From Streptomyces antibioticus (lineage in GTDB: Bacteria; Actinomycetota; Actinomycetes; Streptomycetales; Streptomycetaceae), in NCBI RefSeq assembly GCF_001514065.1, contig NZ_KQ948435.1, forward strand, positions 124,001 through 188,000: a stretch of 64,000 nucleotides of DNA. Reading direction: 5' to 3'. A program made the position numbers and the translations under genes. Below the pieces are notes generated by a model. That model ran no database searches. It was not told the DNA's origin and saw only the letters and a program-made list of their open reading frames with translations. Shown one piece after another: positions 42,739 to 52,163 of the stretch. Position 1 is the stretch's first letter. Each line of letters starts with the position of its first letter.

Positions 42739-44447
42739 ACTCCAGCTACGCGGTGCCCGCCGTCGCCCTCGTCGTCGTCGCCACCGTCCTCGTCGGCGCC
42801 TTCGGCCTGCGCATCTCCCGCACCACCTCCGACTTCTACGTCGCCTCCCGCACCGTGGGGCCACGGCTGAACGCGGCCGCCATCAGCGGCGAGTACCTGT
42901 CGGCGGCCTCCTTCCTCGGCATCGCCGGACTGGTCCTCGTCCAGGGCCCGGACATGCTCTGGTACCCGGTCGGCTACACCGCCGGATACCTGGTCCTCCT
43001 GCTCTTCGTCGCCGCCCCGCTGCGCCGCTCCGGGGCCTACACGCTCCCCGACTTCGCCGAGGCCCGGCTCGCCTCCCAGGCGGTACGGCGACTGGCCGGG
43101 GCCTTCGTCGTCGGGGTCGGGTGGCTGTACCTGCTGCCCCAACTCCAGGGCGCCGGGCTGACGTTGCAGGTGCTGACCGGCGCCCCCGACTCGCTGGGCG
43201 GAGTCATCGTCGCCGTGGTCGTGGTCGCCACCGTCGCCGCCGGCGGCATGCGCAGCATCACCTTCGTGCAGGCCTTCCAGTACTGGCTCAAGCTCACCGC
43301 CCTCCTCGTCCCCGCCCTCTTCCTGATCCTCGCCTGGCAGGGCGACGGCGCCCCCAGCCACGCCTTCGAGGAACCGGCGACCTTCCGCGAGCAGCGCGTG
43401 GTCCGCGTCGGCGAGAACCTCGCCCTGAAACTGGACCGCCCGCTGACCGTCACCGTGGACGGCACCGTCGACGGCCGCACCCACACGGACACCCGGCTCC
43501 GCCTCCGTTCCGGCACCCACCACATCGACGCCGGCACCCTGCTCACCTTCGCCGCGGGCGACCCCGTCCCCGAGGCCGACCGCCGCAGCGACGCCGGCCT
43601 GTCGCCCTCCCAGGCCGAGAGCCGCGGCGAACGCCCGCTGTACGCCACGTACGGCCTGATCCTCGCGACCTTCCTCGGCACCATGGGACTGCCGCACGTC
43701 GTCGTCCGCTTCTACACCAGCCCGCACGGCGTCGCCGCCCGCCGCACCACCGTCGCCGTCCTGGGCCTGATCGGCGCCTTCTACCTGCTGCCGCCCGTCT
43801 ACGGCGCCCTCGGCCGCCTCTACGCCCCCGAGCTCACCCTCACCGGGGACGCGGACGCCGCTGTCCTGCTGCTGCCGGACCGGGTGATCGGCGGCCTCGG
43901 CGGCGACCTGCTCGGCGCGCTGGTCGCCGGGGGCGCCTTCGCCGCGTTCCTCTCCACCGCCTCCGGGCTGACCATGGCCGTCGCGGGCGTCCTCACCCAG
44001 GACGTGCTGCCGTCGCGCGGCGTACGGCACTTCCGCCTGGGCACGGTCATCGCCATGGCCGTACCGCTGGCGGCGAGCGCCCTGGTCGGCGGGCTGCCGG
44101 TCGCCGACGCGGTGGGCCTGGCGTTCGCGGTGTCCGCCTCCTCCTTCTGCCCGCTGCTCGTCCTCGGCATCTGGTGGCGGCGGCTGACCCCGCCGGGCGC
44201 GGCGGCCGGGATGCTGGTCGGCGGTGGCTCCGCGCTGGTGGCGGTCGCGGCGACGATGGCCGGATTCCCCGGGTCCGGCGCGATGCACGCGCTGCTCGCC
44301 TGGCCGGCCCTGTGGTCGGTGCCGCTGGGGTTCCTCACGATGGTCCTGGTGTCCCTGGCGACCCCGGGCAAGGTCCCGGCCGGGACGGCGGCGATCCTGG
44401 CCCGGTTCCATCTGCCGGAAGAGCTGCGGACGGAGGTGAAGGGGTGA
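42735..44447 (+). CDS. Sodium:solute symporter (acetate/monocarboxylate ActP-like) with extra loop
   Basis: 570 aa. SSS-family features: 'DFYVASRTVGPRLNAAAISG' near 33, 'SAASFLGIAGLVLVQGPDML' near 56 and 'AFAAFLSTASGLTMAVAGVL' near 400. About 13 helices. Residues 202-300 are an insertion between helices: a soluble, beta-rich, Thr/Arg-rich stretch ('LKLDRPLTVTVDGTVDGRTH') that should face outside. Substrate probably a small carboxylate. Cotranscribed with its LytTR/LytS pair. Confidence 0.9.
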   Translation: MNSSYAVPAVALVVVATVLVGAFGLRISRTTSDFYVASRTVGPRLNAAAISGEYLSAASFLGIAGLVLVQGPDMLWYPVGYTAGYLVLLLFVAAPLRRSGAYTLPDFAEARLASQAVRRLAGAFVVGVGWLYLLPQLQGAGLTLQVLTGAPDSLGGVIVAVVVVATVAAGGMRSITFVQAFQYWLKLTALLVPALFLILAWQGDGAPSHAFEEPATFREQRVVRVGENLALKLDRPLTVTVDGTVDGRTHTDTRLRLRSGTHHIDAGTLLTFAAGDPVPEADRRSDAGLSPSQAESRGERPLYATYGLILATFLGTMGLPHVVVRFYTSPHGVAARRTTVAVLGLIGAFYLLPPVYGALGRLYAPELTLTGDADAAVLLLPDRVIGGLGGDLLGALVAGGAFAAFLSTASGLTMAVAGVLTQDVLPSRGVRHFRLGTVIAMAVPLAASALVGGLPVADAVGLAFAVSASSFCPLLVLGIWWRRLTPPGAAAGMLVGGGSALVAVAATMAGFPGSGAMHALLAWPALWSVPLGFLTMVLVSLATPGKVPAGTAAILARFHLPEELRTEVKG

Positions 44448-45625
44448 GCGGGTTCCTCGCCGGGCTGTGCGTGGCGATCCTGCCCCTGCTGGCCGCCGGC
44501 TTCTGGCTCGGCCGCCGTACCGCGCGCCCCCAGAGCCTCGGCGGCCTCGGCACGCCCGTCGAGCACGCCACCTTCGAGACCCTGCACACCGCGTCCCTCG
44601 CCGCACCGCCGCTGCGCGCGGGCCTGACGGAGGAGACGGCCCGCAAGTCGGCCCGCAGACTAAGGACGTTGCTCGGCACGGACGCCCTGTGCCTGACCGA
44701 CCAGGAGCGGGTCCTCGTCTGGGACGGCGTCGGCGGCCATCACCGCGACGAGATCATGAAACGCCTCGCCGGGCCCCTGGAAACCGGCCGCGGCGAGGCC
44801 TTCCCGCTGACCTGCGACGCCCTCGACTGCACCGTGAGCTGGGCCGTGGTCGCCCCGCTCACCGTCGACGACCGCGTCCACGGCGCCCTCGTGGCCTGCG
44901 CGCCCCGCGAGTCCGCCGTGCTCGTGCGGGCCGCCGGAGAGGTCGCCCGCTGGGTCTCCGTCCAGCTGGAACTCGCCGACCTCGACCAGTCCCGCACCCG
45001 CCTCATCGAGGCCGAGATCAAGGCCCTGCGCGCCCAGATCTCCCCGCACTTCATCTTCAACTCCCTCGCGGTCATCGCCTCGTTCGTGCGCACCGACCCC
45101 GAGCGCGCCCGCGAACTGCTCCTGGAGTTCGCCGACTTCACCCGCTACAGCTTCCGCCGGCACGGCGACTTCACCACCCTCGCCGACGAACTCCACGCCA
45201 TCGACCACTACTTGGCGCTCGTGCGGGCGCGCTTCGGCGACCGCCTCTCCGTCACCCTGCAGATCGCCCCCGAAGTCCTGCCGGTCACCCTGCCGTTCCT
45301 GTGCCTCCAGCCGCTCGTCGAGAACGCCGTCAAGCACGGCCTGGAAGGCAAGCCCGACACCTGCCACATCCAGATCACGGCGCAGGACGCCGGCGCCGAG
45401 GCCCTCGTCGTCATCGAGGACGACGGCGCGGGAATGGACCCCTCCGTGCTGCGCCGCATCCTCGCCGGCGAGGTCAGCCCCTCGGGCGGAATCGGGCTGT
45501 CCAACGTCGACGACCGGCTGCGCCAGGTCTACGGCGACGACTACGGCCTCGTCATCGAGACCGCCGTCGGCGCCGGCATGAGGATCACCGCCCGGCTGCC
45601 GAAGTACCAGCCGGGCGTCCACTAG
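44444..45625 (+). CDS. LytS-type sensor histidine kinase
   Basis: 393 aa from GTG 44444, overlapping the symporter stop. One N-terminal helix (4-22), then a GAF-like domain (about 60-175, 'LLGTDALCLTDQERVLVWDG'). The His_kinase domain has the phospho-site H202 in 'RAQISPHFIFNSLAVIAS'. HATPase: 'CLQPLVENAVKHGLEG' N box, 'VVIEDDGAGMDP' and 'GGIGLSNVDDRLRQVYG'. Partner of the LytTR regulator encoded first in the operon. Confidence 0.94.
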   Translation: MSGFLAGLCVAILPLLAAGFWLGRRTARPQSLGGLGTPVEHATFETLHTASLAAPPLRAGLTEETARKSARRLRTLLGTDALCLTDQERVLVWDGVGGHHRDEIMKRLAGPLETGRGEAFPLTCDALDCTVSWAVVAPLTVDDRVHGALVACAPRESAVLVRAAGEVARWVSVQLELADLDQSRTRLIEAEIKALRAQISPHFIFNSLAVIASFVRTDPERARELLLEFADFTRYSFRRHGDFTTLADELHAIDHYLALVRARFGDRLSVTLQIAPEVLPVTLPFLCLQPLVENAVKHGLEGKPDTCHIQITAQDAGAEALVVIEDDGAGMDPSVLRRILAGEVSPSGGIGLSNVDDRLRQVYGDDYGLVIETAVGAGMRITARLPKYQPGVH

Positions 45626-45633
45626 GCGGGGCC

Positions 45634-45804
45634 TCAGGTGCTGCGGGTGACGACCATGCCGAGCGTGATCAGTCCCAGCACGACCCAGCCGAACCACAGC
45701 CAGCCGTTGCTGCCGAGCGCCACCGTGTAGGCGGTCACCACGACGAGTCCGCCGACGGTGAGCACCCCCATCGTTCTGGTCGAGCCGTCCGTGGAACCGG
45801 GCAT
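45634..45804 (-). CDS. Small two-helix membrane protein
   Basis: 56 aa. Two hydrophobic helices 'MGVLTVGGLVVVTAYTVALG' and 'WLWFGWVVLGLITLGMVVTR' after a short polar start. It lies 23 bp downstream of the Ser/Thr kinase gene and convergent with the LytS kinase gene. Similar mini-membrane proteins are common in Streptomyces with no known role. Confidence 0.75.
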   Translation of the reverse strand: MPGSTDGSTRTMGVLTVGGLVVVTAYTVALGSNGWLWFGWVVLGLITLGMVVTRST

Positions 45805-45827
45805 CGCGACACCCTCCTCGGGATTCC

Positions 45828-47663
45828 TCAGGATCCGTCCCCCTCCATGGTGCCCCCGTTCTGCTTTCTCACGGTGCAGACGACGAAATGAGTGCCCGCC
45901 TTCCACGGGCCCTCGCTCGTCCAGGACCCCGCCCGGTACACCGACGGATCGAAGCCGTAGTCGCCCGGCGCGACCTCTTTGCCGCAGGCCAGGTCCGCCG
46001 CCTCGGCACCCGCCTCCGCCAGCGTCACGTCCTGGGCCAGTCGGGTGAACCCGAGGACCTCCTCGTCGTGCGGCCCCGCGCAGGACACCAGCCGGGCGTC
46101 CCGGTTGGACCGCACCTCCAGACAGTCCCGCTTCTGCATCGACGACACGTCGAGGAACTTCGTCCCCGGCTTCCGATGCCCGCCGAGCGGCCCGTACACC
46201 GGACCGTGCGCGCCCACCACCAGACATGCCGTACGGCGTCCCGTGGCCGAGAACCCTTGCGCGGTCGGTACGAGGGCGAGGCTGCGCACATCGGCCAGCT
46301 TGCCGCGGATCTCCTGGGTCACCTCCTCGCAGCGCGCCGGCCCCTGTGCCCGCGCCTCGGCCGCCGACGCGGCGGCGACGAACGCCATCACCTGCCCGTC
46401 CGGCGGACCGCTGCACTCGGTGTCCAGGGCCACCTGGGGCGTGCCCGCGAAGGGCGCCTCACCCGGCCAGTCCACGGTCACGCAGTCCCCGTCCCGCAGG
46501 GCCCTGCCAAGCCCGACGTCCGTTCCGTACGGCGCCGCCGTCGCGCCACTGCCGCCACCACCTTCCCCGGGCGGCTGCTGCGCCACGGCGTACCAGACCC
46601 CGCCCCCGGCGAGCGCCAGCCCCAGCAGCCCGGCGAGGGCCGAGTGCAGGGCCCGCGGACGGGTACGGCGCCGACTCCCGCCACCACTCGTCACCAACGG
46701 CGGCGGGGCCACCGGACCGGGCGGAGGCGGCGCCGGCTGCGCCCACGGCGGCTGCGAGCCCAGGTCGGTCTGGGTCCGGGCGAACGGATCGGCCTGCGGC
46801 GTGACGATCTGCGACAGCGCCGTCTCCGCCTGCGCGGCGGAGATCCGCAGCTCCGGTTCCTTGACCAGCATCGCCGCCAGTACGGGGGCCAGGGCACCGG
46901 CCCGTACCGGTGGCCGCGGCTCCTCCGTCACCACCGCGCTGATCTCCGCGAAGTGCGAGTCGCGCTCGAAGGGACCGCACCCCTCCACCCCGTGGTAGAG
47001 CGTGCACCCCAGCGAGAACAGGTCGGCGGCCGGCGTGGGCGAGCCGCCCGTGGCCCGCTCGGGCGCCAGATAGCCGGCCGTGCCGACCAGCACGGACGTG
47101 AGCGTGTACCGCGTCTCCCCGGCGTCCGGCTGGACCGAGATGCCGTAGTCGGTGAGCAGGACGCGGCCGTACGGCGCTCCGCCGCGGTCCGGCGCGAGCA
47201 GGATGTTCGCCGGTTTCACGTCCCGGTGCATGACGCCCCGCTCGTGCCCGGCGGTCAGCGCGTCGAGGACGGCGAGCCCGATGCGCGCGCACTCGGCGGG
47301 CGCCAGCGGGCCGCGCTGGGCGATCAGCTCACGCAGGTCCACCGCGCCCGGCACGTACTCCATGACGATCCAGGGCAGCCCGTCGTGCTCCAGCACGTCG
47401 TGCACGGTCACCACATGCGGATGGCCGCGCAGCCCGGCCGCGTTCCGGGCCTCCGCGCGAGCCCGGGCGACCCGGGCCTCCCGCTCGTGGCCCGCCTCGG
47501 ACGGATCCCGGAAGACGATCTCCTTGAGCGCGACCTCGCAGGCGAGTCTCTGGTCGTGGGCGAGCCACACATGGCCCATGCCGCCGCTGCCCAGCTGATT
47601 CAGCAGCAGATAGCGGCCGGCGATGACCCGGCCCACTCCCGATGTCGATGGTCCTGAAGGCAT
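45828..47663 (-). CDS. Transmembrane Ser/Thr protein kinase (PknB-like) with extracellular domain
   Basis: 611 aa. Kinase domain 15-275: 'LGSGGMGHVWLA' glycine loop, K47 ('ACEVALKEIVF'), 'VMHRDVKPANILL' with D148 and 'LLTDYGIS' with DYG instead of DFG. The Pro-rich linker precedes a helix near 340-362. The extracellular part (about 365-611) has eight or more Cys and looks like two septum-formation-type repeats ('GDCVTVDWPG', 'RDCLEVRSNRDARLVSCAGP'). No PASTA repeat is in this kinase. Confidence 0.93.
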   Translation of the reverse strand: MPSGPSTSGVGRVIAGRYLLLNQLGSGGMGHVWLAHDQRLACEVALKEIVFRDPSEAGHEREARVARARAEARNAAGLRGHPHVVTVHDVLEHDGLPWIVMEYVPGAVDLRELIAQRGPLAPAECARIGLAVLDALTAGHERGVMHRDVKPANILLAPDRGGAPYGRVLLTDYGISVQPDAGETRYTLTSVLVGTAGYLAPERATGGSPTPAADLFSLGCTLYHGVEGCGPFERDSHFAEISAVVTEEPRPPVRAGALAPVLAAMLVKEPELRISAAQAETALSQIVTPQADPFARTQTDLGSQPPWAQPAPPPPGPVAPPPLVTSGGGSRRRTRPRALHSALAGLLGLALAGGGVWYAVAQQPPGEGGGGSGATAAPYGTDVGLGRALRDGDCVTVDWPGEAPFAGTPQVALDTECSGPPDGQVMAFVAAASAAEARAQGPARCEEVTQEIRGKLADVRSLALVPTAQGFSATGRRTACLVVGAHGPVYGPLGGHRKPGTKFLDVSSMQKRDCLEVRSNRDARLVSCAGPHDEEVLGFTRLAQDVTLAEAGAEAADLACGKEVAPGDYGFDPSVYRAGSWTSEGPWKAGTHFVVCTVRKQNGGTMEGDGS

Positions 47664-47691
47664 CCGGTGACTCCCGGGTTCTTCGGGGGCG

Positions 47692-49044
47692 CTAAGTGGA
47701 GACGCTTGCGGTCGGCACCTGGGGCGCGGACTCGCTGCTCGGCGGCGGCGCGACGGTCGTCACCGGCGGCGGCGCGCTGGTCGTCACCGGGGGAGCGCTC
47801 GTGGTCTCGGGCGGTGGCGGGGAGGGCGGCGGTGCGCTGGTCACGGTCGGCGGCGAAGTCGAGGGTGAGGTCGAAACCGACGTGGACGTCGACGGGGACG
47901 TGGATGTCGACGGGCCGGACGGTGTACTCGTCGAAGGACTCGTCGAGGGGCTGTCCGAAGGACTGGTGGACGGCGCCTTCGACGTGCTGCCGCTCGACCC
48001 GGGCGCCGAGGTACCGGGCGTCGACGGCCCGGACACCGAGGGCCCCGACGGCGGGGGAGAGGTGGTGTCGCCGCCTCCGGACGACGAGGACGAACCCTCC
48101 GCCACGCTCAGCATCACGTACTGCCCGAACCGCAGCTCGGTCCCGGCCGGCGGATCGGTCGCCGTGACCCGCGCGCCGTCCGCCGGTACCGACCCGGTGT
48201 CGTACCCGGCCGCGAGCCCCTTGTCGGCCAGCGCCTGACGGGCCTCGCCGAAGGTCTTCCCCGCAAGACTAGGGACGGCCTCGGTCTTCCGGGTGTCGAA
48301 GACGGCGTCCTTCGTGCCCCCGGTGCCGACCGGCCGGTTGATCCCGCGGTCGGGATCGTCCACGTCGACCAGGGCGATCTTCTCCAGCGGACGGGCCGCG
48401 GGCCGCACGGCGACGACCGAGGAACGGTCGTACCCCTTCCACTCCTTGTTCCCGTCCTCGAACTTGACCGAGATACGGTTCGTGTCACCCGTGAAAGGAC
48501 GCAGTGGATTTCCGCAGCTGCACTTCACGGCCGGCTGTCCCTGCTGATCGACGAGAATCGCGATTCCGGCCTGGAGCAGCGAGTCGTAGGGAACGGCCTT
48601 TCCCTTTTTGTAGTCGTGATTCTTGACGAGAGTGTCGTGACGCAACAGAACCGGTGTGAGCCGATCCAGGTATTCCGGTATCTCACCGGTGGTGATTCCC
48701 AGCGCACGCGCCCACGCCTGTGCCTTCTGGTCGTTCGTGGGATCGGTGAGGAATGCCTTGAGTTTCTTGACGTCACAGACGGTTGGTTGCCTCGAGCCGC
48801 CGTACAGACCCGGAGTGTCGCCCTGTTGCAGACTCCCCCGCACCGGCTGCGCCTTGACGTCCGGCGCGTCCTGGCCGAGCCCGCTCGTCTCGTCGAAGAA
48901 CGGCGCGAGCGACGGCACACCGGCCGCGACCGCCTTCACCACCAGCAAAGGCGTTCCTCTGTCGCAGCCACTCACCGCGAGAACGAGAACCAACAGACAC
49001 GCGAGCTTTGTCGCGAGCCTTTGCATAAATGCGCGAAATGTCAT
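47692..49044 (-). CDS. DUF6777-like lipoprotein with PASTA-like segment and long Ser/Thr/Pro tail
   Basis: 450 aa from ATG 49044 (ATG 49026 also possible). Lipobox 'LVLAVSGC' ends the signal peptide. A conserved domain spans about 30-250 ('VKCSCGNPLRPFTGDTNR'). A PASTA-like unit follows: 'VPSLAGKTFGEARQALADKG' to 'FGQYVMLSVAEG' (about 250-320). Residues 325-450 are low-complexity S/T/P repeats, typical for wall-spanning linkers. It lies upstream of the Ser/Thr kinase on the same strand, 28 bp apart, so it may bring ligand-sensing to that kinase. Confidence 0.82.
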   Translation of the reverse strand: MTFRAFMQRLATKLACLLVLVLAVSGCDRGTPLLVVKAVAAGVPSLAPFFDETSGLGQDAPDVKAQPVRGSLQQGDTPGLYGGSRQPTVCDVKKLKAFLTDPTNDQKAQAWARALGITTGEIPEYLDRLTPVLLRHDTLVKNHDYKKGKAVPYDSLLQAGIAILVDQQGQPAVKCSCGNPLRPFTGDTNRISVKFEDGNKEWKGYDRSSVVAVRPAARPLEKIALVDVDDPDRGINRPVGTGGTKDAVFDTRKTEAVPSLAGKTFGEARQALADKGLAAGYDTGSVPADGARVTATDPPAGTELRFGQYVMLSVAEGSSSSSGGGDTTSPPPSGPSVSGPSTPGTSAPGSSGSTSKAPSTSPSDSPSTSPSTSTPSGPSTSTSPSTSTSVSTSPSTSPPTVTSAPPPSPPPPETTSAPPVTTSAPPPVTTVAPPPSSESAPQVPTASVST

Positions 49045-49112
49045 CACCGCTCCCCCCGGCGGTTCCCCCAACGCGCTTCATGCTACTGAATGACCCAGTC
49101 GCAAAAGGCCTT

Positions 49113-50063
49113 TCAGCGCCCACGTGCGTTCAATGAGGCCAAATAGGCGTTGTATGCCTCGAGTTCCTTGTCGCCGTCCCGGTCGGCGGCCCGGTCCTGG
49201 CGCCGGGCCTGCCGCTGCTCCGAGCCGTACCACTGGAACAGCAGCGCGAGCAGCACCAGCACGGACGGGATCTCACTGAACGCCCAGGCGATCCCGCCCG
49301 CGGCGTTCTGGTCGGAGAGCGCGTCGATTCCGAGCGAGGCGGGCGGGTTCTTGAACGTCTCGACCATCGGGGTCGACGCCATCATCAACGCGATACCGAA
49401 GAACGCGTGGAACGGCATGCCCGCGAACAGCTCCAGCATCCGCATCAGATAGCCCGGCCGGTGCGGCCCCGGGTCGACGCCGATGATCGGCCAGAAGAAG
49501 ACGACACCCACGGCCAGGAAGTGCACCATCATCGCGATGTGCCCGGTCTTCGACCCCATCAGGAAGTCGAAGATCGGCGTGAAGTACAGCGCGTAGAGGC
49601 TCGCGATGAACAGCGGGATCGTGAACGCCGGATGGGTGATGATCCGCATGTACCGGCTGTGCAGCAGGGCCAGCAGCAGCTCGCGCGGCCCCTTGCGTCC
49701 CTTGCCGGCGGCGGGCAGCACCCGCAGTGCGAGGGTCACGGGAGCGCCGAGCAGGATCAGGATCGGCGACAGCATGCTGATGACCATGTGCTGCACCATG
49801 TGCACGCTGAACATGACCATGCCGTAGTCGTTGAGCCGGGTGCACATCACGAGCATGATCGTCAGCACGCCGACGACGAACGAGACCGTCCGCCCCGCCG
49901 ACCAGGCGTCCCCCCGCCGCCGCAGCCGAAAGACCCCGTACCCGTACAGCCCGAGCCCCACCAGGCAGGCGACGAGGAAGAACGGGTCAGCCGACCAGTG
50001 AAGCCCCCGCCCCAGCGTGAACGGCGGCAGATCCATGGTCATGCCGTGCCCGCTGTGATCCAT
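49113..50063 (-). CDS. ctaG: Cytochrome c oxidase assembly protein, CtaG/caa3 family
   Basis: 316 aa from ATG 50063; an earlier in-frame start at 50108 would add a 15-residue polar stretch. Seven helices, including 'FFLVACLVGLGLYGYGVFRL', 'VSFVVGVLTIMLVMCTRLND' and 'HIAMMVHFLAVGVVFFWPII'. 'SVHMVQHMVISMLSPILILL' has the paired His typical of caa3_CtaG. The His/Met-rich start 'MDHSGHGMTMD' suits copper handling. It assists copper delivery to cytochrome oxidase. It stands alone. Confidence 0.9.
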   Translation of the reverse strand: MDHSGHGMTMDLPPFTLGRGLHWSADPFFLVACLVGLGLYGYGVFRLRRRGDAWSAGRTVSFVVGVLTIMLVMCTRLNDYGMVMFSVHMVQHMVISMLSPILILLGAPVTLALRVLPAAGKGRKGPRELLLALLHSRYMRIITHPAFTIPLFIASLYALYFTPIFDFLMGSKTGHIAMMVHFLAVGVVFFWPIIGVDPGPHRPGYLMRMLELFAGMPFHAFFGIALMMASTPMVETFKNPPASLGIDALSDQNAAGGIAWAFSEIPSVLVLLALLFQWYGSEQRQARRQDRAADRDGDKELEAYNAYLASLNARGR

Positions 50064-50118
50064 TACGCCGGCTCCTGATTCGTGGGGGTTGTGCAAGTCT
50101 GTCCGCACACAGACTAGA

Positions 50119-50152
50119 ACTGCCCCCGGCCGCAGCTGCGGCCGGGGGCAGT
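50119..50152 (-). terminator. 34-bp perfect palindrome downstream of pfkA
   Basis: ACTGCCCCCGGCCGCAG joins its exact reverse complement (50119-50152). On the minus strand it follows the pfkA stop (50177) by 24 bases. On the plus strand it ends in TTCTT. It is a strong terminator, probably working in both directions. Confidence 0.85.
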
Positions 50153-50176
50153 TTCTTCAGTGCCGGACGTTCTGTT

Positions 50177-51202
50177 CTACAGGACGCACTCGGCCTCTTC
50201 GTAACGCTCAGCCGGCACCGTCTTCAACGTCTCCACGGCCTCGGCCAACGACACCATCACGATGTCCGTCCCCCGCAGCGCGGTCATGTGCCCGAACTCC
50301 CCCCGGTGCACGGCCTCCACCGCATGCCACCCGAACCGCGTGGCAAGGACACGGTCGTACGCGGTAGGCGTACCGCCCCGCTGCACATGCCCCAGGATCA
50401 CCGGCCGCGCTTCCTTGCCCAGCCGCTGCTCCAGCTCAATGGACAGCTGCCGCGCGATCCCGGCGAAGCGCTCGTGCCCGTAGATGTCCTTGCCGCCCTC
50501 GTCGAACGCCATGGACCCCGGCGCCGGCTTCGCACCCTCCGCCGCGACGACGATCGCGAACCGCTTGCCGGCCTCGAACCGCTCGCCGACGCGTCGCGCC
50601 AGCTCCTCGATGTCGAAGGGCCGTTCCGGTACGACGATGGCGTGCGCGCCGGCCGCCATGCCGGAGTGCAGCGCGATCCAGCCGGTGTGCCGTCCCATGA
50701 CCTCGACGACGAGCACGCGCTGGTGCGACTCGGCGGTGGTCTTGAGCCGGTCGAGAGCCTCCGTGGCCACCCCGACGGCCGTGTCGAAGCCGAAGGTGAC
50801 GTCCGTGACGGCGATGTCGTTGTCGATCGTCTTCGGCACGCCGACGATCGGCAGGCCCGCGTCGGACATCAGCCGGGCCGCCTTCAGCGTGCCCTCGCCG
50901 CCGATCGGGATGATCGCGTCGAGACCGAGCTCGGCGACATGCCCCTTGGCCCGCTCCACCCCGTCACGCAGATGGGAGGGCTGGACCCGGGAGGAGCCGA
51001 GGATGGTGCCGCCGCGGGCGAGGATGCCGCCCACCGCGTCGAGGTCGAGCTTGAGGTAGTCGCACTCCAGGAGACCCTTCCAGCCGTCCCGGAAGCCGAT
51101 GACCTCGTCGCCGTGGTCGGCGACGGCACGGTGCACGACGGACCGGATGACGGCGTTCAGGCCGGGGCAGTCGCCGCCGGACGTGAGGACACCAATGCGC
51201 AT
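50177..51202 (-). CDS. pfkA: ATP-dependent 6-phosphofructokinase
   Basis: 341 aa from ATG 51202. 'IGVLTSGGDCPGLNAVIR' start, 'IPIGGEGTLKAARLM' with Gly104 and 'GVPKTIDNDIAVTDVTFGFD' with K124. Gly at 104 indicates ATP rather than pyrophosphate use, where Asp104 would be expected. 'EVMGRHTGWIALHSGMA' and 'GHVQRGGTPTAYDRVLATR' complete the active site. Glycolytic phosphorylation of fructose 6-phosphate. S. coelicolor has three PfkA paralogues; this is one of that set. Confidence 0.96.
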   Translation of the reverse strand: MRIGVLTSGGDCPGLNAVIRSVVHRAVADHGDEVIGFRDGWKGLLECDYLKLDLDAVGGILARGGTILGSSRVQPSHLRDGVERAKGHVAELGLDAIIPIGGEGTLKAARLMSDAGLPIVGVPKTIDNDIAVTDVTFGFDTAVGVATEALDRLKTTAESHQRVLVVEVMGRHTGWIALHSGMAAGAHAIVVPERPFDIEELARRVGERFEAGKRFAIVVAAEGAKPAPGSMAFDEGGKDIYGHERFAGIARQLSIELEQRLGKEARPVILGHVQRGGTPTAYDRVLATRFGWHAVEAVHRGEFGHMTALRGTDIVMVSLAEAVETLKTVPAERYEEAECVL

Positions 51203-51418
51203 AGCCCGAAACAACCTTCTCAACGTGGGCCGGGGACCGGACCACGCTGTCCGGCTCGATCCCCGCCACCCTAGCGGCAGGAGGGGGCGGGACCGAACCG
51301 TGCGTCCGCCTGCTGGACGGCCCCGCTCAGGTGTGCGGAGACATCGTCAGACGGGCTGGTGAAGTGACCCTTGAGTACTGGTGAACTCCCAGCTCACGCG
51401 GGCTGCTGCGCGGCTGTT

Positions 51419-52147
51419 CTACGCCGGCTGCTGCGCAGCCGTGATGCGCTCGTTCCGCAGCGCCTCGTACCAGCGGTCGTCGGTCGGCGGCAGCGCGTTC
51501 ACGTCGAGCGCCAGCTTCAGCAGCAGGTCGGCGATGAGCGGGTTCCGCGCCAGCACGGGACCGTGCATGTAGGTGCCGAAGACCGTGTCGTTGTACGCGC
51601 CCTCCGTGCCGTCCCCCGTGCCGTTGCCGTTGCCCAGGCGGACGTTGGCGAACGGGCGGGCGGTGGGGCCGAGGTGGGTGACGCCCTGGTGGTTCTCGAA
51701 GCCGGTCAGCGAGGGCAGCCCGAGGCGCGGGTCGATGTCGGCGAGGACGTCACCGACGCACCGCGCGCCCTCACCGCGGACGGACACGACGTCGAGCAGC
51801 CCGAGACCGGGCTCACGCTGGCCGAGGTCGTTGATGAACTCGTGCCCGAGGATCTGGTACCCGGCGCACACCGAGAACACGATGGCGCCGTTCTCCACCG
51901 CCCGGTGCAGTCCGCCGTCCCGGCGCAGCCGCTCCGCCGCGAGCCGCTGCGGGCGGTCCTCGCCGCCGCCGATGAGGTAGATGTCCCCGGAGGTCGGGAT
52001 CGGCTGGTCGCTGCGCACGTCGAGCCGGGCCACGTCGAGGCCCCGCTGCCGCGCCCGGCGCTCCACGACCAGGACGTTGCCCTGGTCGCCGTACGTGCTG
52101 AGCAGGTCGGGATAGATCCAGACGACCCGCAGCTGGTTGTCGCTCAC
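51419..52147 (-). CDS. gatD: Lipid II isoglutaminyl synthase, glutaminase subunit GatD
   Basis: 242 aa from GTG 52147. Class I glutamine amidotransferase fold with catalytic Cys94 ('VFSVCAGYQILGHEF') and His195 ('GTYMHGPVLARNP'). 'LIGGGEDRPQRLAAERLRRD' precedes. Together with MurT it amidates the alpha-carboxyl of D-Glu in lipid II, as in Staphylococcus and Streptococcus. It follows murT by 16 bp. Older annotation calls it cobyric acid synthase-like. Confidence 0.93.
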   Translation of the reverse strand: MSDNQLRVVWIYPDLLSTYGDQGNVLVVERRARQRGLDVARLDVRSDQPIPTSGDIYLIGGGEDRPQRLAAERLRRDGGLHRAVENGAIVFSVCAGYQILGHEFINDLGQREPGLGLLDVVSVRGEGARCVGDVLADIDPRLGLPSLTGFENHQGVTHLGPTARPFANVRLGNGNGTGDGTEGAYNDTVFGTYMHGPVLARNPLIADLLLKLALDVNALPPTDDRWYEALRNERITAAQQPA

Positions 52148-52163
52148 AAAAGTCCCCTGAGTG

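Noticed and set aside
51203-51418. Gene in the gap between pfkA and gatD
   Set aside because: Only short frames without motif or ribosome site; it is likely the pfkA upstream region.
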